A DNA stretch of 64,000 nucleotides from Paracoccaceae bacterium (GTDB lineage: Bacteria; Pseudomonadota; Alphaproteobacteria; Rhodobacterales; Rhodobacteraceae). The notes below the pieces were generated by a model that was not told the DNA's origin, did no database searches, and was given only the letters and a program-made list of their open reading frames with translations. Positions within the stretch are counted from its first letter, which is position 1. Each line of letters starts with the position of its first letter. Below, in pieces: positions 55,514 to 63,887 of this stretch. Location of the stretch: NCBI GenBank assembly GCA_003567315.1, contig PWZT01000037.1, forward strand, positions 1 to 64,000, given 5' to 3'. Position numbers and translations under genes: made by a program.

Positions 55514-55813
55514 TCACGACGGCACGCCCTGCACGGGAAACATCTCGTCAAGCGCCTCGAAAGCTTGGCCATTGGCCAGAAGGCACATGCGGCCATCGGG
55601 CAAGGTGACAGTGATCGTCCAGTTTGTGCTTTCTGGATCGGCAAACATCTCCATCACGGCCTGCCCAGCAAGCCCGATGGCCTGACGGGACTGGGCCTGC
55701 CCGGCAAGCGATTGCAGCACGCGTTCGCGCGGGGCGCATTGCATGTTTTGCGCCGCAAGCGGCAGAGAGGTCGCGGCGAAGATCAGGGCAGAAGCGAGAC
55801 AAAGACGGCGCAT
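55514..55813 (-). CDS. Small exported protein of unknown function
   Basis: 99 residues. Cleavable signal peptide (LCLASALIFAATSLPLAAQN) and a mature part of about 77 residues with two cysteines (MQCAPRE; GRMCLLA) that could form a disulfide, plus the motif NWTITVTLPDGRMCLLANGQ. Not a recognised family; similar short periplasmic proteins occur in Rhodobacterales. Its stop faces the infC terminator. AAAGGACACCCC precedes the ATG. Confidence 0.75.
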   Translation of the reverse strand: MRRLCLASALIFAATSLPLAAQNMQCAPRERVLQSLAGQAQSRQAIGLAGQAVMEMFADPESTNWTITVTLPDGRMCLLANGQAFEALDEMFPVQGVPS

Positions 55814-56007
55814 TGGGGTGTCCTTTCGGAAGAAGAGGCGGCGGATACTGCAATCCTCTCACACCCTCCCCAAAACAGCGTTAAAGCAGCGTACGCTGAA
55901 GGTCGGCCACCACAAAACGCGCGGACTTGCTGCATTGCAGCACTTCTTCTCTTGCCATTTCTGTCTGAAAATGCTGCACATCCGACAGAAAATTACGAGG
56001 AAGCTTC

Positions 56008-56874
56008 ATGGATACGCGGCCATTTCGTTCGGTTCTCTATATTCCCGGCTCGAAAGAGCGGGCTCTGGAAAAGGCGACAGGGCTCGCCACTGACGCGATC
56101 ATCTTCGATCTCGAGGACGCGGTCGCAATTGACGAAAAGGCGCGCGCGCGGGAATTGCTCGCGGAGAGATTGCAGAGCCTCGATTACGGCGCGCGGGCGA
56201 AACTGGTGCGAATCAATGCGCTCTCGAGCGAATGGGGTGCGGACGATCTCGACGTCATAGCGCAGGCCCGGCCCGAAGCCATCCTGCTGCCCAAGGTGGA
56301 TGAGGCCGCGCATGTCGAGAGACTTGCGCGCCTGCTCGATGCGCGCTCCGAGACGGCCGAGACGCGGATCTGGGCGATGATGGAATCACCCGCCGGTGTG
56401 CTCAATGCCGCCGCGATCGCGCGCGCACCGCGCATGGCCGGTTTCATCATGGGGACGAATGATCTGGCCAAGGATATGGGGTGCCGTTTCCGGCCTGACC
56501 GTCTGCCGCTTATGACCGCGCTGCAACTGCCGCTGATTGCAGCCAAGGCGGCGGGAATCGTCGTGGTGGATGGGGTCTATAACGCGTTCAAGGATGAGGA
56601 CGGGCTGCGGCGCGAATGCGAACAGGGCCGCGATATGGGCTTTGATGGCAAGACGCTCATACACCCGGCGCAGCTTGGCGTGGCCAATGAGGTGTTTGCG
56701 CCCTCTCAGGAGGAGATCGCGCTTGCGCGGCGCCAGATCGAGGCGTTCGAGGCCGCCACCGCGCGGGGCGAAGGTGTTGCGGTGGTGGATGGCAAGATCG
56801 TCGAGAACCTGCATATTGTGACGGCAAAGCAAATCCTTGCAAAGGCTGACGCCATTGCAGAAATGACGGAGTAG
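56008..56874 (+). CDS. mcl2: HpcH/HpaI-family CoA ester lyase, (S)-malyl-CoA thioesterase type
   Basis: 288 residues. Same fold as citrate lyase beta and malyl-CoA lyase: RSVLYIPGSKERALEKATGL, AIIFDLEDAVA (metal and substrate), WAMMESPAGVLNAA, IMGTNDLAKDMG, and GFDGKTLIHPAQL. The length and the C-terminal VVDGKIVENLHIVTAKQILA match Rhodobacter Mcl2, which hydrolyses (S)-malyl-CoA to malate in the ethylmalonyl-CoA pathway. The mch gene is three genes downstream. GAGGAAGCTTC precedes the ATG. Confidence 0.85.
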   Translation: MDTRPFRSVLYIPGSKERALEKATGLATDAIIFDLEDAVAIDEKARARELLAERLQSLDYGARAKLVRINALSSEWGADDLDVIAQARPEAILLPKVDEAAHVERLARLLDARSETAETRIWAMMESPAGVLNAAAIARAPRMAGFIMGTNDLAKDMGCRFRPDRLPLMTALQLPLIAAKAAGIVVVDGVYNAFKDEDGLRRECEQGRDMGFDGKTLIHPAQLGVANEVFAPSQEEIALARRQIEAFEAATARGEGVAVVDGKIVENLHIVTAKQILAKADAIAEMTE

Positions 56875-56878
56875 CCAT

Positions 56879-57436
56879 ATGGGAAATCTGGTCCTGATCC
56901 TTGGTGTCGCCCTGTGGTCCGGCGCGCATCTGTTCAAACGCGCAGCGCCCGAACAACGCGCCGCCATGGGCGAGGCAGGCCGCCTGCCGCTGACCTTGGC
57001 GCTGGTCGCGTCGATCGTGCTGATGACACTGGGCTATATCTGGGCCGATCCGATCTGGCTCTGGGTCAGCCCGCCCTGGATGGTGCATCTCAACAATCTG
57101 CTGGTTTTCATCGGCTTCTATCTCTTTGCGGTCTCGGGGCTGAAAACCCGGCTGCACCAGAAGGTCCGCCATCCGCAGCTTTCAGGCTTCAAGGCCTGGG
57201 CGGTCGCGCATTTGCTGGTGGTGGGAACAGTGCAGGGGGTGATTCTCTTCGGCGGGCTTCTGGCATGGGCCGTGCTGGCGGTGATCCTGATCAACCGCGC
57301 CGAGCCAACATGGACGCGCCCACCGGAGGCGGCGATGTGGAAGGAAGGCGTGGCACTGATCGGCGCGCTCTTTGCGATGCTGATCGTCGGGCAGATCCAT
57401 GGCTGGCTGGGGCCCTGGCCCTTTGGCGGGGCGTGA
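56879..57436 (+). CDS. NnrU-family membrane protein
   Basis: 185 residues, six predicted membrane segments. Sequence features LVLILGVALWSGAHLFKRAA, WVSPPWMVHLNNLLVFIGFY and NRAEPTWTRPPEAAMWKEG match the NnrU family, first linked to nitrite/NO respiration in Rhodobacter but present more widely and related to isoprenylcysteine carboxylmethyltransferase-like folds. It is 4 bases after mcl2, so they are cotranscribed. Function here unknown. Confidence 0.83.
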   Translation: MGNLVLILGVALWSGAHLFKRAAPEQRAAMGEAGRLPLTLALVASIVLMTLGYIWADPIWLWVSPPWMVHLNNLLVFIGFYLFAVSGLKTRLHQKVRHPQLSGFKAWAVAHLLVVGTVQGVILFGGLLAWAVLAVILINRAEPTWTRPPEAAMWKEGVALIGALFAMLIVGQIHGWLGPWPFGGA

Positions 57437-57639
57437 TGCAGGCGTATCGATTGCTCACGGGCGAAGACACGTCCGCCTTTTGTCACAAGGTGACCGAAGC
57501 GCTGTCACAGGGTTGGGCGCTGCATGGCAGCCCCGCCTATGCGTTCGATCCGCTGAGCGGGAAGATGCGCTGCGCGCAGGCGGTGGTGAAAGAGGCAGAC
57601 GTGACCTATTCGCCCGAGCTGAAGCTCGGAAGCCTTTGA
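57436..57639 (+). CDS. DUF1737 protein
   Basis: 67 residues starting MQAYRLLTGEDTSAFCHKVT and containing ALSQGWALHGSPAYAFDP, the DUF1737 signature (short proteins of unknown role, often found fused or next to other enzymes). The start overlaps the NnrU stop (TGATG), giving translational coupling. Too short for functional inference beyond the family. Confidence 0.85.
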   Translation: MQAYRLLTGEDTSAFCHKVTEALSQGWALHGSPAYAFDPLSGKMRCAQAVVKEADVTYSPELKLGSL

Positions 57640-57644
57640 GTCAA

Positions 57645-57692
57645 TGGGGGCTGCCGCCCCCAAAACCCCCGCGAGTATTTCAGGCAAGATGA
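57645..57692 (+). repeat. Rhodobacterales-type intergenic hairpin element
   Basis: GGGGGC-TGCC-GCCCCC stem-loop, followed by AAAACCCCCGCGAGTATTT and CAGGCAAGATGAA. Elements with this layout (G/C hairpin, then CCCCCG...GTATTT...AAGATGAA) recur between genes in Rhodobacterales genomes from memory of such sequences. One copy is visible here, between DUF1737 and mch. Confidence 0.45.
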
Positions 57693-57703
57693 AAGGGCAG
57701 GTC

Positions 57704-58732
57704 ATGAGCAAGACGAATTCAGGGCGTTTCTTCGAGGATTACCATATCGGCCAAGAGATCCTGCATGCAGTCCCGCGCACGATTTCAGGCGGCGAGCGAG
57801 CGCTTTATCATGCGCTCTACCCGGCGCGCGGGGCGCTTTATTCCTCGGACGAATTCGCCCGCGCCTGCGGACTGCCGGGCAGCCCGGTCGATGATCTGAT
57901 CGCTTTTCATGTGGTGTTCGGAAAATCCGTGCCCGATATCAGCCTCAATGCCGTGGCGAATCTTGGATATGCGGAAGGGCGGTTTCATGCCCCTGTCTAT
58001 CCGGGCGATACGCTGACGAGCGCCTCCGAAGTGATCGGGCTGAAACAGAATTCGAACGGGAAATCCGGTGTGGTCTGGGTACGCACGCGCGGGGAAAACC
58101 AGAGCGGGCGATTGGTGCTGGACTATGTGCGTTGGGTGATGGTGCGCAAGCGCGATCCTGATTCAGCCGCCCCTCCGACAGTCGTGCCCGAGCTTGCCAA
58201 ATCGGTCGATGCGGCGGATCTGATCGTGCCGGAGGGGCTGGATTTCACGGGTTACGATTTTCAGCGCGCCGGTGAGCCACATCGTTGGGGAGACTATGCG
58301 CCGGGCGAGCGGATCGACCATGTCGATGGTGTGACTGTCGAGGAGGCCGAGCATATGCTGGCGACCCGGCTGTGGCAGAACACCTCCAAGGTGCATTTCG
58401 ATGCAACGCAGCGGCCTGATGGCAAGCGGTTGATCTATGGCGGGCATGTGATCTCGCTGGCGCGCGCATTGTCGTTCAACGGGCTGGCCAATGCGCAAAT
58501 GATTGTCGCGATCAATGCAGGCGCGCATGCCAATCCCTGTTTCGCGGGCGATACGGTGCGGGCATGGTCCGAAGTGCTCGAGCGCGCCGAAACCCGGGCG
58601 CCGGGTGTGGGGGCCTTGCGGTTGCGTCTTGTCGCGACCAAGGGTTCCGAGGGCGTGCTCAGGAACGAGGACGGGAAATACCATCCCGACGTGTTGCTGG
58701 ATTTTGATTACTGGGCGCTTGTTCCAACCTGA
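57704..58732 (+). CDS. mch: Mesaconyl-CoA hydratase (MaoC-like)
   Basis: 342 residues, double hot-dog (MaoC) protein. YHIGQEILHAVPRTISGGER, the hot-dog helix with FHAPVYPGDTLTSASEVIGL, and the second half with IYGGHVISLARALSFNGLAN match mesaconyl-C1-CoA hydratase, which interconverts mesaconyl-CoA and beta-methylmalyl-CoA in the ethylmalonyl-CoA pathway of acetate assimilation. I chose ATG at 57704 with AAAGGGCAGGTC upstream. The mcl2 gene at 56008 is in the same cluster, supporting the assignment. Confidence 0.9.
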   Translation: MSKTNSGRFFEDYHIGQEILHAVPRTISGGERALYHALYPARGALYSSDEFARACGLPGSPVDDLIAFHVVFGKSVPDISLNAVANLGYAEGRFHAPVYPGDTLTSASEVIGLKQNSNGKSGVVWVRTRGENQSGRLVLDYVRWVMVRKRDPDSAAPPTVVPELAKSVDAADLIVPEGLDFTGYDFQRAGEPHRWGDYAPGERIDHVDGVTVEEAEHMLATRLWQNTSKVHFDATQRPDGKRLIYGGHVISLARALSFNGLANAQMIVAINAGAHANPCFAGDTVRAWSEVLERAETRAPGVGALRLRLVATKGSEGVLRNEDGKYHPDVLLDFDYWALVPT

Positions 58733-58795
58733 TTTTCCTAAAATCGAATCCTTGTTGTGCTATCGTTCGCAGAGTTTCAACTCTGGGGTATTGGC

Positions 58796-59230
58796 ATGAA
58801 AAATCTTGGTTACGCGATCTGTTTGGCGCTGTGCACGACAAGTGCAGCGCAGGCGCAAGGATCGCTGACCTGCGGGGCGGCAGAAAATAACTGGCATCTT
58901 TTCGAGACCCTGAAGCGTCATTTCCTTGAGGGCGATTATAGAGCGTTCCTCACCGAATCCGGCCCGATGCTCGCGCATGAAATCGAGAACTATGACGCTT
59001 ATTTCGGCGGGCTGGAGCAGCATTTCCCTGATGGCTTCAGCATGTGTCAGACTGTTCTGGTGCGCGCAGAACCGCCGAATTTCCGCCAAGAGATCGTAAT
59101 GTTTCTGCACGAGGAGATGCGTGGGCCGATGACCTTGTTGTTAACCGGGGTCCGAATCCGCGGCGAGGCGCAGCTTGTCTATTTCAACTACAATTCCTCT
59201 GTCACTGCTGTTCTGGACGAATTGAGATAA
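58796..59230 (+). CDS. Small exported protein of unknown function
   Basis: 144 residues. Signal peptide (NLGYAICLALCTTSAAQAQG) and a mature part with two cysteines (LTCGAAENNW; FSMCQTVL) and a mixed alpha/beta pattern ending LVYFNYNSSVTAVLDELR. Not a recognised family; the second half resembles DUF-type periplasmic proteins that bind small ligands, but this is a guess. I chose ATG at 58796 because the signal peptide begins there. Confidence 0.75.
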   Translation: MKNLGYAICLALCTTSAAQAQGSLTCGAAENNWHLFETLKRHFLEGDYRAFLTESGPMLAHEIENYDAYFGGLEQHFPDGFSMCQTVLVRAEPPNFRQEIVMFLHEEMRGPMTLLLTGVRIRGEAQLVYFNYNSSVTAVLDELR

Positions 59231-59294
59231 AGCGCCGCACGGAACCATCGGTCAGGGCGTGATTCCCTGAGCAGGTCAATCATTCATCAAAAGC

Positions 59295-59327
59295 GTGATC
59301 ACACTATTCCAGAATGTGATCACACTA
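59295..59327 (+). promoter_or_regulatory. Twin palindromic operators upstream of sdh
   Basis: GTGATCACACTA at 59295-59306 and again at 59316-59327; each contains the palindrome TGATCA, extended to TGTGATCACA in the second. The copies are exactly 21 bp apart, two helical turns, 150-180 bases upstream of sdhC. This looks like a cooperative binding site for a dimeric regulator (GntR- or CRP-type half sites are similar). Confidence 0.5.
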
Positions 59328-59476
59328 CAGCCCCGCAGACGCCTTCTACCGCAAACATTAAACAAATTCCCCCTTGGACGCTGCCTGAATGCGTGACATT
59401 CGCGTGAAAAACGGTATGTGAATGCATACGACCCGGTGCCTCCGAGATCGCCGGTGCAACAAGAAGGGAGCCATGT

Positions 59477-59860
59477 ATGGCCGATGTGAACAGGGGCAAT
59501 CGCCCGCTTTCCCCGCATTTGCAAGTCTATCGTCTGCCTCTGGCCGCGATCACCTCCATCCTGAACAGGATCACTGGGGTGGGTATGACACTGGCCGCCG
59601 TGCTGATCGTGTGGTGGTTTGCAGCCGGGGCTTTCAGCGCCGAGTATTTCAATTTCGTGGATGGATTGCTGACCTCCATTCTGGGGCATCTCATCCTGAT
59701 CGGCTCGCTCGCTGCGCTGTGGTATCACATGCTCAACTCCGTGCGCCATCTGATCTGGGACACCGGCCGGATGATGGATGTCGAAACCGTCGAGAAGACA
59801 AGCTACGCTGTGTTTGCTGGCACAGTCGTGCTGACGCTTCTGACCATCATCGTTGTCTGA
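59477..59860 (+). CDS. sdhC: Succinate dehydrogenase cytochrome b556 subunit
   Basis: 127 residues, three membrane helices. RPLSPHLQVYRLPLAAITSI and LWYHMLNSVRHLIWDTGRMM (haem-binding His) are the SdhC signature. Anchors complex II and helps bind ubiquinone and haem. AAGAAGGGAG precedes the ATG. First gene of sdhCDA-lipoprotein-B. Confidence 0.96.
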   Translation: MADVNRGNRPLSPHLQVYRLPLAAITSILNRITGVGMTLAAVLIVWWFAAGAFSAEYFNFVDGLLTSILGHLILIGSLAALWYHMLNSVRHLIWDTGRMMDVETVEKTSYAVFAGTVVLTLLTIIVV

Positions 59861-59872
59861 GGAGGCCATTTC

Positions 59873-60253
59873 ATGGGATTCAAGACTGATTATGCGCGCG
59901 TGCATGGCCATGGCTCCGCAGGCGAGGGATCGCATCACTGGTGGAGCCAGCGCATCACCTCGGTGGCGCTCATTCCGCTGACGCTATTGTTCATCTTCCC
60001 GTTCGGACGTGCGCTCGGGGGTGGGCATGAGGCGTTCGTCGCGACCTATTCGAACCTGTGGCATGCATTGGTGGCGATCCTGTTCATGATCGCGGCATTC
60101 TCGCATCTGCAGCAGGGGTTGCAGGTCGTGATCGAGGACTATGTTCCCAACAAGGCCATTCGCACCCCGGCGCTTCTGGCCAATACATTGCTTTGCTGGG
60201 CATTCGGTGTGGCGGGCGTACTGTCTGTCGCCACGGTTCTGTTCAGCGCCTGA
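59873..60253 (+). CDS. sdhD: Succinate dehydrogenase membrane anchor subunit
   Basis: 126 residues, three membrane helices. HHWWSQRITSVALIPLTLLF near the N-terminus and MIAAFSHLQQGLQVVIEDYV with the second haem-axial His region are typical of SdhD. Twelve bases after sdhC. Confidence 0.95.
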   Translation: MGFKTDYARVHGHGSAGEGSHHWWSQRITSVALIPLTLLFIFPFGRALGGGHEAFVATYSNLWHALVAILFMIAAFSHLQQGLQVVIEDYVPNKAIRTPALLANTLLCWAFGVAGVLSVATVLFSA

Positions 60254-60262
60254 GGAAACAAG

Positions 60263-62068
60263 ATGTCTGCATACACTGTTGAAGAACACTTTTACGATGT
60301 TGTCGTGGTCGGCGCGGGCGGCGCGGGCTTGCGCGCGACGCTGGGCATGGCCGAACAGGGCCTCAAGACAGCCTGCGTGACGAAGGTTTTCCCCACGCGT
60401 TCGCACACAGTCGCCGCGCAGGGCGGGATCGCCGCGTCGCTGTCGAATATGGGGCCGGATCACTGGCAGTGGCATATGTATGACACGGTCAAGGGGTCCG
60501 ACTGGCTCGGTGACACGGATGCGATGGAGTATCTCGCGCGTGAAGCGCCCAAGGCGGTCTATGAACTAGAGCACTACGGTGTGCCCTTCTCTCGCACCGA
60601 GGATGGCAAGATCTATCAGCGACCCTTTGGCGGCCACACCACCGAGTTCGGCGAAGGCCCGCCCGTGCAGCGCACCTGTGCGGCGGCCGACCGCACCGGA
60701 CACGCGATGCTGCACACGCTCTATGGCCAGTCGGTCAAGCAAAAGGCCGAGTTCTTCATCGAGTATTTCGCGACTGATCTGATCATGTCCGAGGATGGGG
60801 TGTGTCAGGGCGTGCTCGCCTGGAAACTCGATGATGGCACGCTGCATCTTTTCAGCGCGAAGATGGTGGTGCTGGCAACGGGCGGCTATGGTCGGGCCTA
60901 TTTCAGCGCGACCTCGGCGCATACCTGCACAGGCGATGGCAATGGCATGGTCGCGCGGGCCGGGCTCCCGCTGCAGGATATGGAATTCGTGCAGTTCCAC
61001 CCCACGGGCATCTACGGCGCGGGTTGTCTGATCACCGAAGGCGCGCGCGGTGAAGGCGGGTATCTGACCAACTCCGAAGGCGAGCGCTTCATGGAACGCT
61101 ACGCGCCGACCTACAAGGACCTCGCCTCGCGCGATGTTGTGTCGCGCTGCATGACGATGGAAATCCGCGAAGGGCGTGGTGTTGGGCCCAAGGGGGACCA
61201 TATCCATCTGCATCTCAACCACCTGCCGCCTGACACGCTGAAACTGCGCTTGCCCGGGATTTCCGAGAGCGCGCGTGTCTTTGCAGGTGTGGATGTGAAC
61301 AAGGAGCCGATCCCGGTTCTGCCGACTGTACATTACAATATGGGCGGGATCCCCACAAATTACTGGGGCGAGGTTCTGAATGCCGACGCCAAGAACCCCA
61401 ACCGCATCGCGCCGGGCCTGATGGCCGTGGGCGAAGCGGCCTGTGCAAGCGTGCATGGGGCGAATCGTCTGGGCTCGAACTCGCTGATCGACCTCGTCGT
61501 CTTCGGGCGCGCGGCGGCCATCCGCGCAGGTCAGGTCGTGGACCCCGCCGCGCCAAACCCGACGCTGAACAAGGCCAGCGTGGACAAGGCAATCGAGCGG
61601 TTTGACCGTTTCCGCAACATGGATGGCGCAGTGCCCACGGCAGAGTTGCGCATGGAGATGCAGAACACGATGCAGGAGGATGCGGCTGTCTTCCGCACCG
61701 ACAAGACACTCGCCGAAGGCTGCAAGAGAATGCGCGAGGTTGCCGGGAAGATGGGCGATCTGAAAGTCACGGATCGGTCGCTGATCTGGAACTCGGACCT
61801 GATGGAGACGCTGGAACTCGACAACCTGATGCCCTGCGCGATGACCACCATCGTCTCGGCCGAGGCGCGCAAGGAGAGCCGTGGCGCGCATGCGCATGAG
61901 GATTACCCCGAGCGCGACGACAAAAACTGGCGCAAGCACACGCTGGCCTGGGTCGATGGGGCGAAGGTGACGCTCGATTATCGTGGGGTTGTCACGGACC
62001 CGCTGACCAAGGCCGATGACGGCGGGATCGATCTGAAGAAGATCGCCCCCAAGGCGCGGGTCTATTGA
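60263..62068 (+). CDS. sdhA: Succinate dehydrogenase flavoprotein subunit
   Basis: 601 residues. Covalent [13 protein letters not shown] at 17-26 and [10 protein letters not shown] with His48 as flavinylation site. [11 protein letters not shown], catalytic Arg region and [20 protein letters not shown] are intact. Oxidises succinate to fumarate in the TCA cycle and respiratory chain. The TGA stop overlaps the TTG start of the following small gene. Confidence 0.98.
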   Translation: MSAYTVEEHFYDVVVVGAGGAGLRATLGMAEQGLKTACVTKVFPTRSHTVAAQGGIAASLSNMGPDHWQWHMYDTVKGSDWLGDTDAMEYLAREAPKAVYELEHYGVPFSRTEDGKIYQRPFGGHTTEFGEGPPVQRTCAAADRTGHAMLHTLYGQSVKQKAEFFIEYFATDLIMSEDGVCQGVLAWKLDDGTLHLFSAKMVVLATGGYGRAYFSATSAHTCTGDGNGMVARAGLPLQDMEFVQFHPTGIYGAGCLITEGARGEGGYLTNSEGERFMERYAPTYKDLASRDVVSRCMTMEIREGRGVGPKGDHIHLHLNHLPPDTLKLRLPGISESARVFAGVDVNKEPIPVLPTVHYNMGGIPTNYWGEVLNADAKNPNRIAPGLMAVGEAACASVHGANRLGSNSLIDLVVFGRAAAIRAGQVVDPAAPNPTLNKASVDKAIERFDRFRNMDGAVPTAELRMEMQNTMQEDAAVFRTDKTLAEGCKRMREVAGKMGDLKVTDRSLIWNSDLMETLELDNLMPCAMTTIVSAEARKESRGAHAHEDYPERDDKNWRKHTLAWVDGAKVTLDYRGVVTDPLTKADDGGIDLKKIAPKARVY

Positions 62069-62379
62069 TCCGCGCGGTTTCGCTCTCCACGCCGCTGGCG
62101 CTGGTGGCCTGCGCCGATCTGCAAGACCAGATCGCGCGGGATGCGGCGCGCGCCAGTATTCGCCCGGTTCTGGCCGAGCGCTTTCCCGGTATGCCGCTGG
62201 AACCTGCGAGCGATTGCGTTATCGATAATGCGAGCGCGGGCGAGTTGACCCGGCTTGCACATGCGGCAAATCAGCCAACCGTTTCTCCCGGAACCCAGAG
62301 GCTCGTGGTCGAGATTGCCACGCGCCCTGCAACGATTAGATGTCTAGCCACAGACGGGCTTGCCCCGTTCCTGAATTGA
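62065..62379 (+). CDS. Small lipoprotein encoded inside the sdh operon
   Basis: 104 residues from a TTG start that overlaps the sdhA stop (TTGA). The N-terminus [20 protein letters not shown] carries a lipobox L-V-A-C, so it is probably a lipoprotein facing the periplasm. Two further cysteines (SDCVID; TIRCLAT) may pair. A protein of this type between sdhA and sdhB is familiar in Rhodobacterales but has no defined function. It is 10 bases before sdhB. Confidence 0.75.
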   Translation: MIRAVSLSTPLALVACADLQDQIARDAARASIRPVLAERFPGMPLEPASDCVIDNASAGELTRLAHAANQPTVSPGTQRLVVEIATRPATIRCLATDGLAPFLN

Positions 62380-62389
62380 GGAGGCACCC

Positions 62390-63169
62390 ATGGTCCAATT
62401 CGCTCTTCCCAAGAACAGCCAGATGCGTACTGGCAAGACCTGGCCCAAGCCCGAGACCGGCGGCAAGCTGCGGAAATTCCAGATTTATCGCTGGAACCCA
62501 GATGACGGCGAAAACCCGCGCGTCGATACCTATTTCGTCGACCTCGATGATTGCGGGCCGATGGTGCTGGACGCGCTCATCTACATCAAGAACAAGATCG
62601 ACCCGACGCTCACCTTCCGCCGCTCCTGCCGCGAGGGGATTTGCGGCTCTTGCGCGATGAATGTCGATGGGCAGAACAAGCTCGCCTGCATCTTCGGGAT
62701 GGATGAGGTCAAGGGCGATGTGAAAATCTACCCCCTGCCCCATATGCCCGTGGTCAAGGATCTGATCCCCGATCTGAGCCATTTCTACGCGCAGCACGCG
62801 TCTATCAAGCCATGGCTGGAGACCAAGTCGAACACGCCCGCGAAAGAGTGGCGCCAGTCGATCGAGGATCGCGAGAAACTCGACGGGCTGTATGAATGTG
62901 TCATGTGCGCCTGCTGCTCGACTTCGTGCCCCTCTTACTGGTGGAATGGCGACCGCTATCTCGGGCCCGCCGCGCTGCTGCACGCCTATCGTTGGATCAT
63001 CGACTCGCGCGATGAGGCAACGGGCGAGCGACTCGATGATCTGCATGATCCGTTCAAGCTCTATCGGTGTCATACGATCATGAACTGCGCCCAGACCTGC
63101 CCGAAAGATCTGAATCCGGCAAAAGCCATTGCCGAGATCAAGAAGATGATGGTCGAGCGCACGATGTAA
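62390..63169 (+). CDS. sdhB: Succinate dehydrogenase iron-sulfur subunit
   Basis: 259 residues. [2Fe-2S] site [15 protein letters not shown], [4Fe-4S] site [16 protein letters not shown] and [3Fe-4S] site [14 protein letters not shown] pass electrons from FAD to ubiquinone. GAGGAGGCACCC precedes the ATG. Last gene of the sdh operon; a hairpin at 63183-63206 follows. Confidence 0.98.
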   Translation: MVQFALPKNSQMRTGKTWPKPETGGKLRKFQIYRWNPDDGENPRVDTYFVDLDDCGPMVLDALIYIKNKIDPTLTFRRSCREGICGSCAMNVDGQNKLACIFGMDEVKGDVKIYPLPHMPVVKDLIPDLSHFYAQHASIKPWLETKSNTPAKEWRQSIEDREKLDGLYECVMCACCSTSCPSYWWNGDRYLGPAALLHAYRWIIDSRDEATGERLDDLHDPFKLYRCHTIMNCAQTCPKDLNPAKAIAEIKKMMVERTM

Positions 63170-63182
63170 TTTGCCGGGCACG

Positions 63183-63206
63183 CCGGGCGCGTAAATCCGC
63201 GCCCGG
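63183..63206. terminator. Hairpin between sdhB and the CBS-domain gene
   Basis: CCGGGCGCG, loop TAAATC, CGCGCCCGG: a 9-bp perfect stem between two convergent genes. It lacks a T run, so it may be a weak or Rho-assisted terminator. Confidence 0.5.
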
Positions 63207-63217
63207 GCTCATCGCGC

Positions 63218-63775
63218 TCAACTCAGGCCAACGACAATCAGCGTGCCCAATGCATAGATCAGAATGCCGCCTCCGACCAGCAACCACGGGAAATTGCTTG
63301 CCACGGTCGCTTTCGCGAGGTTCTTGGCCTGTTCGGCCAGATCCGGCCATGTGTAGCTGACGAAATCACCTTGCGTGAAGAGTGCGCGCGGGCGTCCCTC
63401 GTCATCAACCACCGGCAGGCGGCGGAAGCGCTCGTTTGACATGATGCGCAGCCAGTCCAGCATCAGATCATCTTCACGCGCGACACGCGGCTCATCGGTC
63501 ATGATATCGCCTAGTGTGGTTTTCGCTGCGTCCATCTCTCCACCGACGACCTTGGTCATCACATCGCGCTCGGTGACAATCCCCTCGATCTTGCCATCGG
63601 CATCGACCACGATGATACAGCCATACCGCTTTTCGGACATTTTGCGGACAGCCTCAACGATCGGGTCCGAGGCCAGCCCGGTCAGCGGCTTCGGCTTGGT
63701 GCGGTACTCGGCGCGATCCTTCAACCGCGCGCCGCTGCGCTCCGCTGTTGCAGGTGTGTCTGTCGTCTGTGCCAT
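63218..63775 (-). CDS. CBS-domain protein with a C-terminal membrane anchor
   Basis: 185 residues. Two CBS motifs in a Bateman module (about 30-90: VEAVRKMSEKRYGCIIVVDA, GIVTERDVMTKVVG; about 95-150: DDLMLDWLRIMSNERFRRLP) that bind adenosine nucleotides, then a C-terminal membrane helix (FPWLLVGGGILIYALGTLIVV). Likely an energy sensor tethered to the membrane. I chose ATG at 63775. Convergent with sdhB. Confidence 0.85.
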   Translation of the reverse strand: MAQTTDTPATAERSGARLKDRAEYRTKPKPLTGLASDPIVEAVRKMSEKRYGCIIVVDADGKIEGIVTERDVMTKVVGGEMDAAKTTLGDIMTDEPRVAREDDLMLDWLRIMSNERFRRLPVVDDEGRPRALFTQGDFVSYTWPDLAEQAKNLAKATVASNFPWLLVGGGILIYALGTLIVVGLS

Positions 63776-63887
63776 GTGAACCTCGTCTGTTTGCGTGGTC
63801 TTGAGAGTAGGACGAAGATTGACCGCGTCAAAATGGCACATGTCGCGCTCTCTGGCGCCAGGATGTCGCACAGGCTGTCTTTTACCT

